Of a stretch of DNA of 44,674 nt, positions 35,544-44,674 are shown piece after piece (the first letter of the stretch is position 1; each line of letters opens with the position of its first letter). The position numbers and the translations under genes were made by a program. Source of the stretch: Nonomuraea basaltis (lineage in GTDB: Bacteria; Actinomycetota; Actinomycetes; Streptosporangiales; Streptosporangiaceae); NCBI RefSeq assembly GCF_005893125.1, contig NZ_VCJS01000103.1, positions 1 through 44,674 on the forward strand, in the 5' to 3' direction. Under the pieces are notes generated by a model. It searched no databases. It saw only the letters and a list, made by a program, of their open reading frames with translations, and was not told the origin of the DNA.

Positions 35544-36280
35544 ATCGTCTCTAGGGTCGTCCCGAATGGTGGAACACCTAGAGGATGATCTCCAGCTCGC
35601 CCATATGTCGGGCGTTTTGGCCACGTGTCGTGGTCCACGCCTGGCATCGTTTCCCCGGCGGGTGCCCGCATATGTGATGGTGTCGCGCTCCGCGTCCCCG
35701 AAAGGCGATTCCCGGCGATGGCCCGTTCCAAGGGAGCGGTGCTTGTGGGCGGCGGTAGCCGCGATGCCGGCGGCGTACGCGGCAATGCCCGGATCTGAGG
35801 CCGGAACGTACGTTGAATGAGGTATGCGGTCCTTACGTGGCGCCGCGTAAAACCAGTGATCCCCGCCGAGAGTGGCTCTAATCCGCGATCTCGAGTCGTG
35901 TACGTGTGACGGCGGGCAAAACCCGCTCCCCAGGGCATGAGCCGCACAATGCCGGACCTCCGCTTGTGCATGCCGCCGCGATTACCGTGACCACTTGGGC
36001 AGTCGTGCCTGATGAGGTCGGTAACCTGGCTGACCGGATGCGGATTTGGCGGGAAGCGCGGTGGGCGCCATGACGTGCTCAGGGCGTAGGGCGCTCACTT
36101 GGCCAAGCATTGCAGGGGGACATAGGATGATTCCGTAACAGATACGGACGCGGCATCGGAGATGCGCGGGCGAACGGCCAGTCCAACGGCGGCTCCCCTG
36201 AAGCGTCCGGGGGCCGATCGTGTTGATCTGTGCGCCGCGGGCGGGAATTAACTGTCGCCTACGCGATGCCACCTAAACAT

Positions 36281-36297
36281 CGTTCGCTTGCGGCGTA
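36281..36297 (+). promoter_or_regulatory. Candidate ClgR box upstream of clpC
   Basis: CGTTCGCTTGCGGCGTA resembles the CGC-N5-GCG core of ClgR sites, the activator of clp genes in Corynebacterium, Mycobacterium and Streptomyces. One consensus position is off. Judged by eye. Confidence 0.4.
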
Positions 36298-36300
36298 TCG

Positions 36301-36327
36301 GGAACACGTCACCCCCGAACAGTAGTT
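36301..36327 (+). promoter_or_regulatory. Candidate SigR-type promoter of clpC
   Basis: GGAAC (36301-36305) and GTT (36325-36327), 19 bases apart, resemble the thiol-stress SigR consensus GGAAT-N18-GTT. A second GGAAC lies at 36356 and a TATAGA -10-like box at 36369. Which is used cannot be told from sequence. Confidence 0.35.
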
Positions 36328-36478
36328 GGATGGAGGGTGAACGCCCTGCTCTCGGGGAACGTCTCTGCTATAGAGCGTGTCAGCGGCAGTGGGCACGGTT
36401 CGCCGAGCCAGGGCTAGCATGCGGGATGACGGGACCGGATTTACCGGCCTGACTGACCGCTCTGTGAGGAGCGACGAG

Positions 36479-38980
<2,502 letters not shown>

Positions 38981-39000
38981 CGACGGTCCGTTCTCAGCGA

Positions 39001-39034
39001 AGCCCCCGTGTGGTTCTCACACACGGGGGCTTTC
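39001..39034 (+). terminator. Rho-independent terminator of clpC
   Basis: AGCCCCCGTGTG pairs perfectly with CACACGGGGGCT over a 7-base loop, followed by TTTC, 20 bases after the stop. Confidence 0.85.
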
Positions 39035-39421
39035 GCGTGCGTGCCCCACGTCTCCGGCCCCGTGGCCTCGCTGTCCGAGCTCCGCGCCGCCATCCCGTGC
39101 GGCGATCCCGTGCGGCGGCTCTCCGGCCGGCGCCGCCGTCCTGATGCTCTGCGCCGTGTGGTGGGAAATGCGGTCGTTGCCGAATTGTTGGTTGGGCGGG
39201 TATACCACCACCGCGAGTAGTACTACACTGCGTAGAGCTTCGCCAAGTCTCATCCAAGTGAGCCACAAGATCGTGTTCCTAGGCTGGGGACTGCTCCCTC
39301 GGGAGTAGTGAGGAATCAACTCAGGGCGGACGCGTGAGCCACCCGCGAGCAGGCATGCTCATGAGGTTCGCGCGTCCGAGGCGGGCGACGGGAACACACA
39401 AGCAAGCCGTGGAGGAAACCG
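39035..39421. other. Gap between clpC and the EboE-like gene
   Basis: No gene seen. A hairpin CTGCTCCC/GGGAGTAG lies at 39291-39308, and an AT-richer stretch (TATACCACC at 39199, TACTACACT at 39219) may hold the promoter, giving a leader of about 190 bases for the next gene. Confidence 0.45.
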
Positions 39422-40360
39422 ATGCGCCTGCGTCACGATGACGGAACGCTCGTTCACCTCGCCTACAACGCAGGCGTTCATCCTGCTGAGGACCTGGAGA
39501 ACTTGATCGCCCACCTGACCCGCTATGCGGTTCCGGTGCGCAAGCGGCTGGGCGTGGAGCGGATGGGCATCGGGCTGTGGCTCTCGCCCAGCGTGGCCGA
39601 CCACCTCACGGCCGATCGAATCGAGCTCGTACGGCTGCGCCGCTCCCTGGAGGAGCGCGGCCTGGAGGTCGTGAGCCTCAACGGCACCGGCGGCCGCAAC
39701 CAGGAGGTTCCTGGCCCCGACTGGGCCAAGCCCGAGCGATACCGCTACACCATGGGGCTGGCCAAGATCCTGGCCTTCCTGCTGCCCGACGACGTAAGGT
39801 TCGGCAGCATCTCGACGATCCCGATCGGCTGGCGCCGCGACTGGCCCGCCGACCTGCATGCGATCGCCACCCGTCGCCTCGAACGGCTCGCCCGCGAGCT
39901 GCGCGGCATCTACAGCGTCACCGGCAAGACGATCAGGGTCGGGTTTGAGCCGTGGCCGGGGTGCGTGCTGGAGACGACGGAGCAGGCGCTCGAGCGGGTG
40001 TGCGGGATCGACTCCGAGCACCTGGGCGTGTGCCTGGACGCCTGCCACCTGGCCTGCGGGGCCGAGGAGGCAGGCGCGGCGCTGAAGGGCCTGGCGGAGG
40101 CCGGGGCGCCGGTGGTCAAGCTGGGGCACGTGCACAACCACACGGGGGAGACGCCGAACACCGGCGCGGTGCTCCACGACACCATGCGGGCGCTGCTGTC
40201 GGGCGCGGTGAACGGCAGCGCGCACATCGAGGTGGAGACGCACAACCTGATCGTTCCCGGGCGGGCGAAGGGGCCTGGGGCGCTGGTGTCGCTGCTGGCT
40301 GAGGAGCTGGCCTGGGCCCGTACCAGCCTCACGGGGATGGGCCTCCAGCTGGCCGCCTGA
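39422..40360 (+). CDS. EboE-like TIM-barrel protein
   Basis: 312 residues resembling EboE, a xylose-isomerase-like TIM barrel of the ebo operons that export or localise metabolites in cyanobacteria and other bacteria. Matching points: LAYNAGVHPAEDLENL, MGIGLWLSPSVADHL, GLEVVSLNGTG, PDWAKPERYRYT, SISTIPIGW, GFEPWPGCVLE, CLDACHLA and HVHNHTGETPN, with metal-ligand-type Glu, Asp and His. None of eboA-D or eboF is nearby. GGAGGAAACC precedes ATG 39422. Substrate unknown; a generic sugar isomerase/epimerase is the alternative. Confidence 0.72.
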   Translation: MRLRHDDGTLVHLAYNAGVHPAEDLENLIAHLTRYAVPVRKRLGVERMGIGLWLSPSVADHLTADRIELVRLRRSLEERGLEVVSLNGTGGRNQEVPGPDWAKPERYRYTMGLAKILAFLLPDDVRFGSISTIPIGWRRDWPADLHAIATRRLERLARELRGIYSVTGKTIRVGFEPWPGCVLETTEQALERVCGIDSEHLGVCLDACHLACGAEEAGAALKGLAEAGAPVVKLGHVHNHTGETPNTGAVLHDTMRALLSGAVNGSAHIEVETHNLIVPGRAKGPGALVSLLAEELAWARTSLTGMGLQLAA

Positions 40361-40374
40361 GCGGCGCGGGGTTC

Positions 40375-41085
40375 TCAGGCGCTGGGCGCTCCAAGCGGTG
40401 CCGTGGCGGTGGGCGACGAGCCGGTGGCCGGTTCGTCGCGGTCACGGCTCTGGCCGGTGGGGAACCCTCTCAGAATGAGCAGCACTCCCAAGCCGACCTC
40501 GAAGAGGCCACCCGGGACTGACAGGGCCACGCCGACGCCGTAGCCGAGGACTTCGAGAATCGCCCCCGCCAGAAAGACGGCATAGCCGGCCAGCCCCCAT
40601 GCCGCCATGAAGCGGGGCACCAGCCGTGCGCGCCACAGTACCCGGCAGAACAGCAGTCCGACGACTCCCACCGAGATCATCGCGAGCTGGTAGGAGTAGT
40701 GGTTCCCCTCCTGCGCGACTCGCCCCAACGCCGCCAGGACCGAGGCGTTGCCGGCGGCGGCATGCTCCTGCGCGAGCGGCCCCAGGAGAAGCAGGAAGAC
40801 GACCCCGACGGCGAGCATCACTGCCTCGACCGTCCTGCCGGCCAAGTACGCGTAGGCCGAGATCTCGCTGTGCGGCTTCAGCACGGGGAGCGCCAGCACG
40901 CCGATGCCGACGACGACGGCGGAGTTGACCAGCATCAGCAGCGCTCCGGCCGATACCAGCGTCTGGTCGTTCAGCACGTCCGTGGCGCTCGATCCGGCGC
41001 CGACCATGGCTCCGCCCCCCATGTACACGACGAACGCCAGCAGGAACAGCGCCCCCACGATCCTTCCGATGGTTCTCGTCGACAT
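40375..41085 (-). CDS. DUF4386 integral membrane protein
   Basis: 236 residues with six predicted membrane helices; TRTIGRIVGALFLLAFVVYMGG at the start, AYLAGRTVEAVMLAVGVVFLLL in the middle and LGYGVGVALSVPGGLFEVGLGVLLILRGF near the end are typical of DUF4386. Function unknown. ATG 41085 is preferred to 41100 because GGAGGAAGCC precedes it. It diverges from a TetR gene with two operator copies between them, so it is probably the regulated target. Confidence 0.85.
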   Translation of the reverse strand: MSTRTIGRIVGALFLLAFVVYMGGGAMVGAGSSATDVLNDQTLVSAGALLMLVNSAVVVGIGVLALPVLKPHSEISAYAYLAGRTVEAVMLAVGVVFLLLLGPLAQEHAAAGNASVLAALGRVAQEGNHYSYQLAMISVGVVGLLFCRVLWRARLVPRFMAAWGLAGYAVFLAGAILEVLGYGVGVALSVPGGLFEVGLGVLLILRGFPTGQSRDRDEPATGSSPTATAPLGAPSA

Positions 41086-41117
41086 GGCTTCCTCCGTCAT
41101 GGATGGGGCAACGCGGT

Positions 41118-41157
41118 CTTCGTACTTAGTACGAAGACGCTACAGTACTAAGTACGA
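41118..41157. promoter_or_regulatory. Two TetR operators between DUF4386 and tetR
   Basis: Site 1 (41118-41140) is a perfect palindrome, GTCTTCGTAC and GTACGAAGAC around TTA. Site 2 repeats the core as GTACTAAGTAC (41147-41157), the reverse complement of the site 1 core GTACTTAGTAC (41124-41134). Centres are 23 bases apart, about two helical turns. Confidence 0.78.
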
Positions 41158-41181
41158 ACACGCCATCGCCCTGGAGCTCAG

Positions 41182-41875
41182 ATGTCGAAGCAAGCCGGCG
41201 ACAGCACTCGGGACCGTGCTCCGCTCAGCCGGACACGGGTGTTGCGCGCCGCTGTCGCGGTCGCCGACGCAGGCGGACTGGGGTCGCTGACGATCCGGTC
41301 GCTCGCTCACGAACTCGGCGTCAAGCCCATGTCGGTCTACTACCACGTCGCGAACAAGGAAGAGATCTTCGACGGCATCGTCGATCTCGTCTTCAGTGAG
41401 ATCGAACTACCGTCGCCCGATGGCGAGTGGCGTTCGGAGATGCGGCGGCGGGCGACCTCGGCCCGTCGTGTGCTGAGGCGGCACCCTTGGGCGATCGGCC
41501 TCCTGGAGACGCGAGCCACTCCCGGCCCCGCCACACTGCGACACCACGACGCGACCGTCGGCACCCTGCGCAGGGCCGGCTTCTCGGTGGAGATGACCAC
41601 CCACGCCTATGCCCTGCTCGACAGCTACGTGTACGGATTCGCGCTCCAGGAGGCCGCGCTGCCTTTCCACGGCCCCGAGGCCGCCGCCGAAGTCACCGAG
41701 CCGATCATGCAGCAGTTCTCCCCCGACGGAATATCCCCACCTCATGGAGATGGCGACCGAGCACATCCTCAAGCCCGGCTACGACTTCGGCGATGAGTTC
41801 GACTTCGGGTTCAACGTGATCCTCGACGCCCTCGCGACGTGGCTTCCCGGCAACGGCGGCCGACTTCCGTCCTGA
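41182..41875 (+). pseudogene. TetR family regulator with a frameshift
   Basis: The N-terminal HTH (LSRTRVLRAAVAVADAGG, SLAHELGVKPMSVYYHVANKEEIFDGI) and most of the TetR_C-type ligand domain read in one frame from ATG 41182. Near 41730 the frame leaves the family pattern and stops at 41796, while the next frame supplies the missing end: EYPHLMEMATEHIL, PGYDFGDEFDFGFNVILDAL, ending at 41875. Removing one G near CCCGACGGAATATCC restores PDEYPHL, so a single-base insertion (or a sequencing error) explains it. Intact length would be 230 residues. Two clean operators upstream suggest the regulator was functional until recently. Confidence 0.82.
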
Positions 41876-41899
41876 CCGCCGGCTCTACCGGAGGCGTTC

Positions 41900-42370
41900 T
41901 CACAGGGTGCCGAACCAGCCCGGAGTGTCGAGGCGCCAAAGGTTGGCCGGGGTCATCCTCCGCAGGTCCGATTCGAGGGCCCGCAGGCGCTCCTCGCCCA
42001 GTTCGGCGGCCCAGCGGGCGCGCAGGGCGTCGAAGATGCGGGCCGAGCGGTTCAGGGCGTCCAGTCCGTACGGGGTGAGGCGGACGATCTTGCGGCGCGT
42101 GTCATGGGGGTCGGCGGCGCGTTCGACGTAGCCGACGCGCTGCAGCGTGTCGATGGTCTTGCCGGCCGCCTGTTTCGAGACGCCGAGCGTACGGCCCAGC
42201 TCGACGGCCGTCGTGCCCTGCGGGCCGATCGCCTGCATGACGAATCCGTGCATGGGCCGTATGTCGGGGTGGCCCTGCCGGGCCAGCTCGGTGTGGAGCT
42301 CGTCGATGAGCACCCTGAACGCGAGCAGCAGGCGTAGCGGCAGTTCGAAGCCGGGAGGGTCGCTTGACAC
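41900..42370 (-). CDS. MarR family transcriptional regulator
   Basis: 156 residues, winged helix: TTAVELGRTLGVSKQAAGKTIDTLQRVGYVERAADPHDTRRKIVRLTPYG (split over about 56-105) is the MarR core with its DxR wing. The start is uncertain: GTG 42370 is listed; TTG 42379 is 8 bases after a TATAGT box and could be a leaderless start. It diverges from two cupin genes and two abutting operators lie in the gap, so it very likely represses itself and the cupins. Confidence 0.88.
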   Translation of the reverse strand: MSSDPPGFELPLRLLLAFRVLIDELHTELARQGHPDIRPMHGFVMQAIGPQGTTAVELGRTLGVSKQAAGKTIDTLQRVGYVERAADPHDTRRKIVRLTPYGLDALNRSARIFDALRARWAAELGEERLRALESDLRRMTPANLWRLDTPGWFGTL

Positions 42371-42371
42371 G

Positions 42372-42413
42372 ATAGACAACCTGGTTCACTATATAGACAA
42401 CGTAGTTGCCTAT
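42372..42413. promoter_or_regulatory. Two abutting 21-bp MarR operators
   Basis: Site A (42372-42392): ATAGACAAC, CTG, GTTCACTAT. Site B (42393-42413): ATAGACAAC, GTA, GTTGCCTAT. The left halves are identical and the sites join with no gap, giving a 21-base (two-turn) period. They cover the TATAGT box of marR (42393 to 42388) and a TATATT box (42411-42416) for the cupins. Confidence 0.8.
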
Positions 42414-42430
42414 ATTAGGGGGTTCCAGGC

Positions 42431-42808
42431 ATGGCTGTCATTCGCGCCGCCGACGCGCGGCGGTCCGAGACGCCCACGGGCGTCATGACGACGTTCGCCT
42501 CGCCGACACAGGGCGGGGCCATCCGGTCCCTCTGGCGGGTCGAGGCCCGTCCCGGCGCCGCCGGGCCGGTGCACGACTTCGATGTCGAGCAGGTGTGGAG
42601 CTGGATCGCCGGGGCGGCGACCGTCGAGCTGGGTGGCGACACGTTCGCCGTGGCCGCCGGCGACACCGTCGTCATGCCCGCGCGGACCGTGCGGCGGGTG
42701 CTGGCCGACCCGGACGCCGGATACACCGCAGTCGTCGCGGCTCCGGCCGGCGCCAGGGCCCTGACCGCCGACGGGGCCGACCTCGGCGTTCCGCCGTGGA
42801 TCGAGTGA
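42431..42808 (+). CDS. Small cupin-domain protein, copy 1
   Basis: 125 residues forming one beta-barrel: GVMTTFASPTQGG, VEARPGAAGPVHDFDVEQVWSWIAG, GDTFAVAAGDTVVMPA and the closing VPPWIE. Metal-binding His/Glu are sparse (HDFDVEQ only), so it may be a ligand binder and not an enzyme. It is the first gene after the twin MarR operators and is followed 25 bases later by a paralogue. Confidence 0.82.
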   Translation: MAVIRAADARRSETPTGVMTTFASPTQGGAIRSLWRVEARPGAAGPVHDFDVEQVWSWIAGAATVELGGDTFAVAAGDTVVMPARTVRRVLADPDAGYTAVVAAPAGARALTADGADLGVPPWIE

Positions 42809-42821
42809 ATATCGAGTGAAT
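42800..42821 (+). repeat. 11-bp tandem duplication at the cupin 1 stop
   Basis: ATCGAGTGAAT occurs twice in a row (42800-42810, 42811-42821). The first copy contains the TGA stop of cupin 1 and the second repeats it just before the GAGGAGA site of cupin 2. Confidence 0.85.
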
Positions 42822-42833
42822 GAGGAGACGCGG

Positions 42834-43250
42834 ATGTCTGTTGTCGTGGCCGGTGACGCCTGCAGGACCGTGACGCCCAACGGCGTCATGACCAAGCTCG
42901 CCTCACCGACGCAGGGCCGGGCCGGGCAGGCCATGTGGCGCGTGGAGGCCAAGCCCGGCATGGAGGGGCCGGTGCACGCGTTCGACGCCGAGGTGGTGTG
43001 GACGTGGCTCGACGGTGCCGGGGTCGTGGAGCTGGGAGGGGGGCGGTACGAGGTCGCCGCGGGGGACACCATGGTGCTGCCCGCGGACGTGAGCCGCCAG
43101 ATGTTCGCCGATCCGGTACTCGGGTTCGTGTCGATCGTCGTCGGCCCGCCCGGAATCCAGGTCTACAACCCGGACGGGGTGTCGGACCCGGACGCCTGCG
43201 ACCTCGCCCCCAAGGGCACGGAACGCACCGTACCGCCCTGGGTCAGGTAG
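42834..43250 (+). CDS. Small cupin-domain protein, copy 2
   Basis: 138 residues, clearly paralogous to the preceding cupin: NGVMTKLASPTQGR, VEAKPGMEGPVHAFDAEVVWTWLDG, GGRYEVAAGDTMVLPA and VPPWVR line up without gaps; it has an extra C-terminal loop (PDGVSDPDACDL). As in copy 1 only one His (VHAFDAE) is in the metal position. GAGGAGA lies 6 nt before ATG 42834. The pair likely arose by tandem duplication and may form a heterodimer. Confidence 0.85.
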   Translation: MSVVVAGDACRTVTPNGVMTKLASPTQGRAGQAMWRVEAKPGMEGPVHAFDAEVVWTWLDGAGVVELGGGRYEVAAGDTMVLPADVSRQMFADPVLGFVSIVVGPPGIQVYNPDGVSDPDACDLAPKGTERTVPPWVR

Positions 43251-43285
43251 CCCGGACGTCAGGGGCCGCCGGTACGCGCGGGGCC

Positions 43286-43402
43286 GGCTCAGGTCGCGGG
43301 GCCGGCCTGGGCGCGGGATCAGCTCAGGCGTGGAGCCGGTTCGGGCGTGGGATCGGCTCAGGTCGCGGGGCCGGCTTGGGTGCGAGATCGGCTCAGGCGT
43401 GG
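43286..43402. repeat. 69-bp-period direct repeat reaching into the mutY end
   Basis: 43286-43333 and 43355-43402 are 48-base near-copies (GGCTCAGGTCGCGGGGCCGG start both) 69 bases apart, with a degenerate block between. The second copy includes the mutY stop and last codons (complement of GCTCAGGCGTGG). The remaining 43251-43285 has no gene. Confidence 0.75.
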
Positions 43403-44268
43403 GGGAGGCGGTAGGTGCCGTCGTCGAGGGCCTCGGCCAGGCCGTCGGCGACCAGGCCGTCCAGGGCTCGCTCGCGCTGCGTCGCGTCGTCCCACACGAC
43501 GTCGAGCGCCGCCTTGGGGACCGGGTCATGGGCCGAGCGCAGCACTTCCAGCAGGCGGCCGCGGCACTGGCGGTCCGTGCCCGCGTACGTCTGGCCCTTG
43601 CGCGCGGGGCCGGCGTGCGGCGGCTTGCCTGCCAGGCGCCAGGCGCACAGGTGCGCGATCGGGCAGTCGGCGCAGCGCGGGGCGCGGGCCGTACAGACGA
43701 GGGCGCCCAGTTCCATCACCGCCACACCCCAGCGGGCGGCGCCCAGCTCGGGCAGCAGGCTCTCCGCCAGCCGCCGCTCGGCCGCCGAGGTGGCCGTGGG
43801 AGGGTATTCCTCCGCGCGTACCGCCCTGGCGAAGACCCGGCGGACGTTCGTGTCCAGCACGGCGTGCCGGCCGCCGTAGGCGAAGCTGGCGACCGCGGCG
43901 GCGGTGTACTCGCCGATGCCGGGCAGAGCCAGCAGGGTCGCGTGGTCGGACGGCACCTCGCCGCCGTGCTCGTCGGCGATGGCCCGGGCACACGCGTGCA
44001 GGCGCAGCGCCCGGCGCGGGTAGCCGAGCCGGCCCCAGTGGCGTACGGCCTCGCCCGGCTGCTCGGCGGCCAGCGCCTTGGGGGTGGGCCAGCGGGCCAT
44101 CCAGTCGTGCCAGACGGGCAGGACGCGTACGACCGGGGTCTGCTGGAGCATGATCTCGCTGACCAGCACGCCCCACGGCGTCGCGTCGTCCGCCCGCCAC
44201 GGCAGGTCCCTGGCGTTGTCTTCGTACCAATCCAGCACAGGGGCGTGTAAGAGGTTCGGCTCAACCAC
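43393..44268 (-). CDS. mutY: A/G-specific adenine DNA glycosylase
   Basis: Removes adenine mispaired with 8-oxoguanine. 291 residues: catalytic-Glu segment SEIMLQQTPV, helix-hairpin-helix LPGIGEYTAAAV, catalytic Asp in HAVLDTNVRR, and the 4Fe-4S ligands in the spacing C-x6-C-x2-C-x5-C (CTARAPRC, ADC, PIAHLC). The C-terminal NUDT1-like domain of longer MutY proteins is reduced, as in other actinobacteria. GTG 44268 is chosen because TACCCT ends exactly 7 bases upstream and there is no ribosome binding site. In relatives disA lies nearby, beyond this window. Confidence 0.94.
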   Translation of the reverse strand: MVEPNLLHAPVLDWYEDNARDLPWRADDATPWGVLVSEIMLQQTPVVRVLPVWHDWMARWPTPKALAAEQPGEAVRHWGRLGYPRRALRLHACARAIADEHGGEVPSDHATLLALPGIGEYTAAAVASFAYGGRHAVLDTNVRRVFARAVRAEEYPPTATSAAERRLAESLLPELGAARWGVAVMELGALVCTARAPRCADCPIAHLCAWRLAGKPPHAGPARKGQTYAGTDRQCRGRLLEVLRSAHDPVPKAALDVVWDDATQRERALDGLVADGLAEALDDGTYRLPHA

Positions 44269-44346
44269 GTCGCTAAGGGTATGCGTACGTGAATGGTTTC
44301 GGCGTGTCGGCACTCTAAGCAGCCATCTAATTACGATGCTGAGCGT

Positions 44347-44590
44347 ATGGATCCGGATACGATTCGTGGCGACGGCGGTGACGTCTACTGGCGGCGGCGG
44401 ATGAGCGTGCTGGTGGCGGTGCTCGTCGTGGTGGCCGTTGTGGCGTGGGCGTGCTCCAGCGGGGGCAGCGGACCGGAACGTTCGTCGAGTGCCCAGACCT
44501 CACCGAGCGCTACGCCCGCCGTCGATCCGCTGCTGGCGGGCCTGCGTACCCTCGCCATGGGCACGGCCAGCCCGTCGCCCACCCCCAGCC
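44347..44590 (+). CDS. Membrane-anchored protein of unknown function (3' truncated)
   Basis: From ATG 44347: an acidic N-terminus (MDPDTIRGDGGD), a basic WRRR, one hydrophobic helix (SVLVAVLVVVAVVAWAC, about 19-36) and a Ser/Thr/Pro/Gly-rich extracellular stretch ending PSPTPSP at the true contig end. The Cys after the helix (AWACSSG) could be a lipobox variant. Translation past 44590 comes from adapter-like sequence and must not be trusted. Divergent from mutY with 78 bases between. Confidence 0.6.
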
Positions 44591-44674
44591 CTGTCTCTTA
44601 TACACAGCTAAAAAAAAAAACAATCATTACACTATAGTAATGGGGACAGGCAAACTAAAGTGCTGTATGCGATG
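44591..44674. other. Non-genomic tail: transposase adapter-like artefact
   Basis: CTGTCTCTTATACACAGCT (44591-44609) matches the 19-base Tn5/Nextera mosaic end at 18 positions. It is followed by a run of ten A and an AT-rich sequence unlike the ~70 percent GC genome. This is best read as library adapter or a chimeric read end, not a transposon. Confidence 0.88.

Larger units (their letters stand above)
35544..36478. other. Long gap between lsr2 and clpC
   Basis: 935 bases without a convincing gene; open frames here lack normal codon bias and family likeness. Palindromes: AACGTACGTT (35805-35814) and TTACGTGGC/GCCGCGTAA (35833-35850, one mismatch), plus a CCACG-TGT-CGTGG hairpin near 35625. 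The last 200 bases carry the clpC control region. No tRNA could be folded by eye. Confidence 0.55.

Noticed and set aside
35821..35960. Possible tRNA or integration site in the lsr2-clpC gap
   Set aside because: No acceptor stem or T-loop sequence could be paired on either strand.
44591..44640. Insertion sequence or Tn5 end
   Set aside because: Only the 19-base mosaic end is seen, followed by A-rich filler at the contig edge; library adapter is simpler.

Overview
The window is high-GC actinobacterial chromosome. The lipid-free core gene order ppa - dacB - zinc peptidase - tilS - hpt - ftsH - folE/P/B/K ... panC - coaX - lysS - lsr2 - clpC ... mutY is the one I know from Streptomyces and Mycobacterium. 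A chaplin-like secreted protein, an orphan nuoD, SAM-IV and c-di-AMP riboswitches and the overall protein character suggest a filamentous actinomycete of the Streptosporangiaceae/Nonomuraea type (inference, not tested). The last ~84 bases are not chromosome: they begin with a Tn5/Nextera mosaic-end-like sequence followed by A-rich sequence, so the contig really stops near 44590 inside a gene.

Layout. 1-1360: tail of an unknown Thr/Pro-rich protein with a decayed 84-bp tandem repeat, then a secreted NlpC/P60 hydrolase. 1364-11747: housekeeping block with pyrophosphatase, PBP4-type carboxypeptidase, zinc peptidase, tRNA-Ile lysidine synthase, HPRT, FtsH and a tightly overlapping folate operon (folE, folP, NTF2-like, folB, folK, DUF3180). 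11732-14203 (minus): a coupled operon of an orphan NuoD, a membrane acyltransferase and a ribbon-helix-helix protein. 14325-19523: DoxX protein, a SufS-like aminotransferase under a SAM-IV riboswitch, TerC, a cytochrome P450, and a MidA/NDUFAF7-type methyltransferase whose family modifies NuoD-type subunits. 19704-28146: chaplin-like protein, a pantothenate/NAD block (DUF2520 reductase-like, panC, DUF6624, a nadB-nadC fusion, coaX), a secreted Cys protein and lysS. 28199-31460: divergent quinone oxidoreductase/HxlR pair around a nested palindrome, a P450 relic, a 70-residue HTH protein, and a second NlpC/P60 hydrolase under a c-di-AMP riboswitch. 31894-38980: ArgA-type acetyltransferase, two RDD membrane proteins (one with a ~300-residue Gln/Tyr/Gly prion-like tail), a 45-residue membrane peptide, lsr2, a long regulatory-looking gap, clpC. 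39422-44590: lone EboE-like protein, DUF4386 protein with a divergent frameshifted tetR, marR with two abutting operators and two paralogous cupins, a repeat, mutY, and a truncated membrane protein gene.

The genes link in three themes: cofactor synthesis (folate, NAD, CoA), protein quality control and stress (FtsH, ClpC, Lsr2), and envelope remodelling (DacB, two NlpC/P60 proteins, chaplin). The accessory material lies mainly in 28-32 kb and 39-43.4 kb, where four small regulators sit next to their targets with visible operators. Several genes (tilS, the zinc peptidase, folP, the DUF6624 gene, lysS, argA, mutY) have a TANNNT or similar -10 box 6-8 nt before the start codon, which points to leaderless transcripts.
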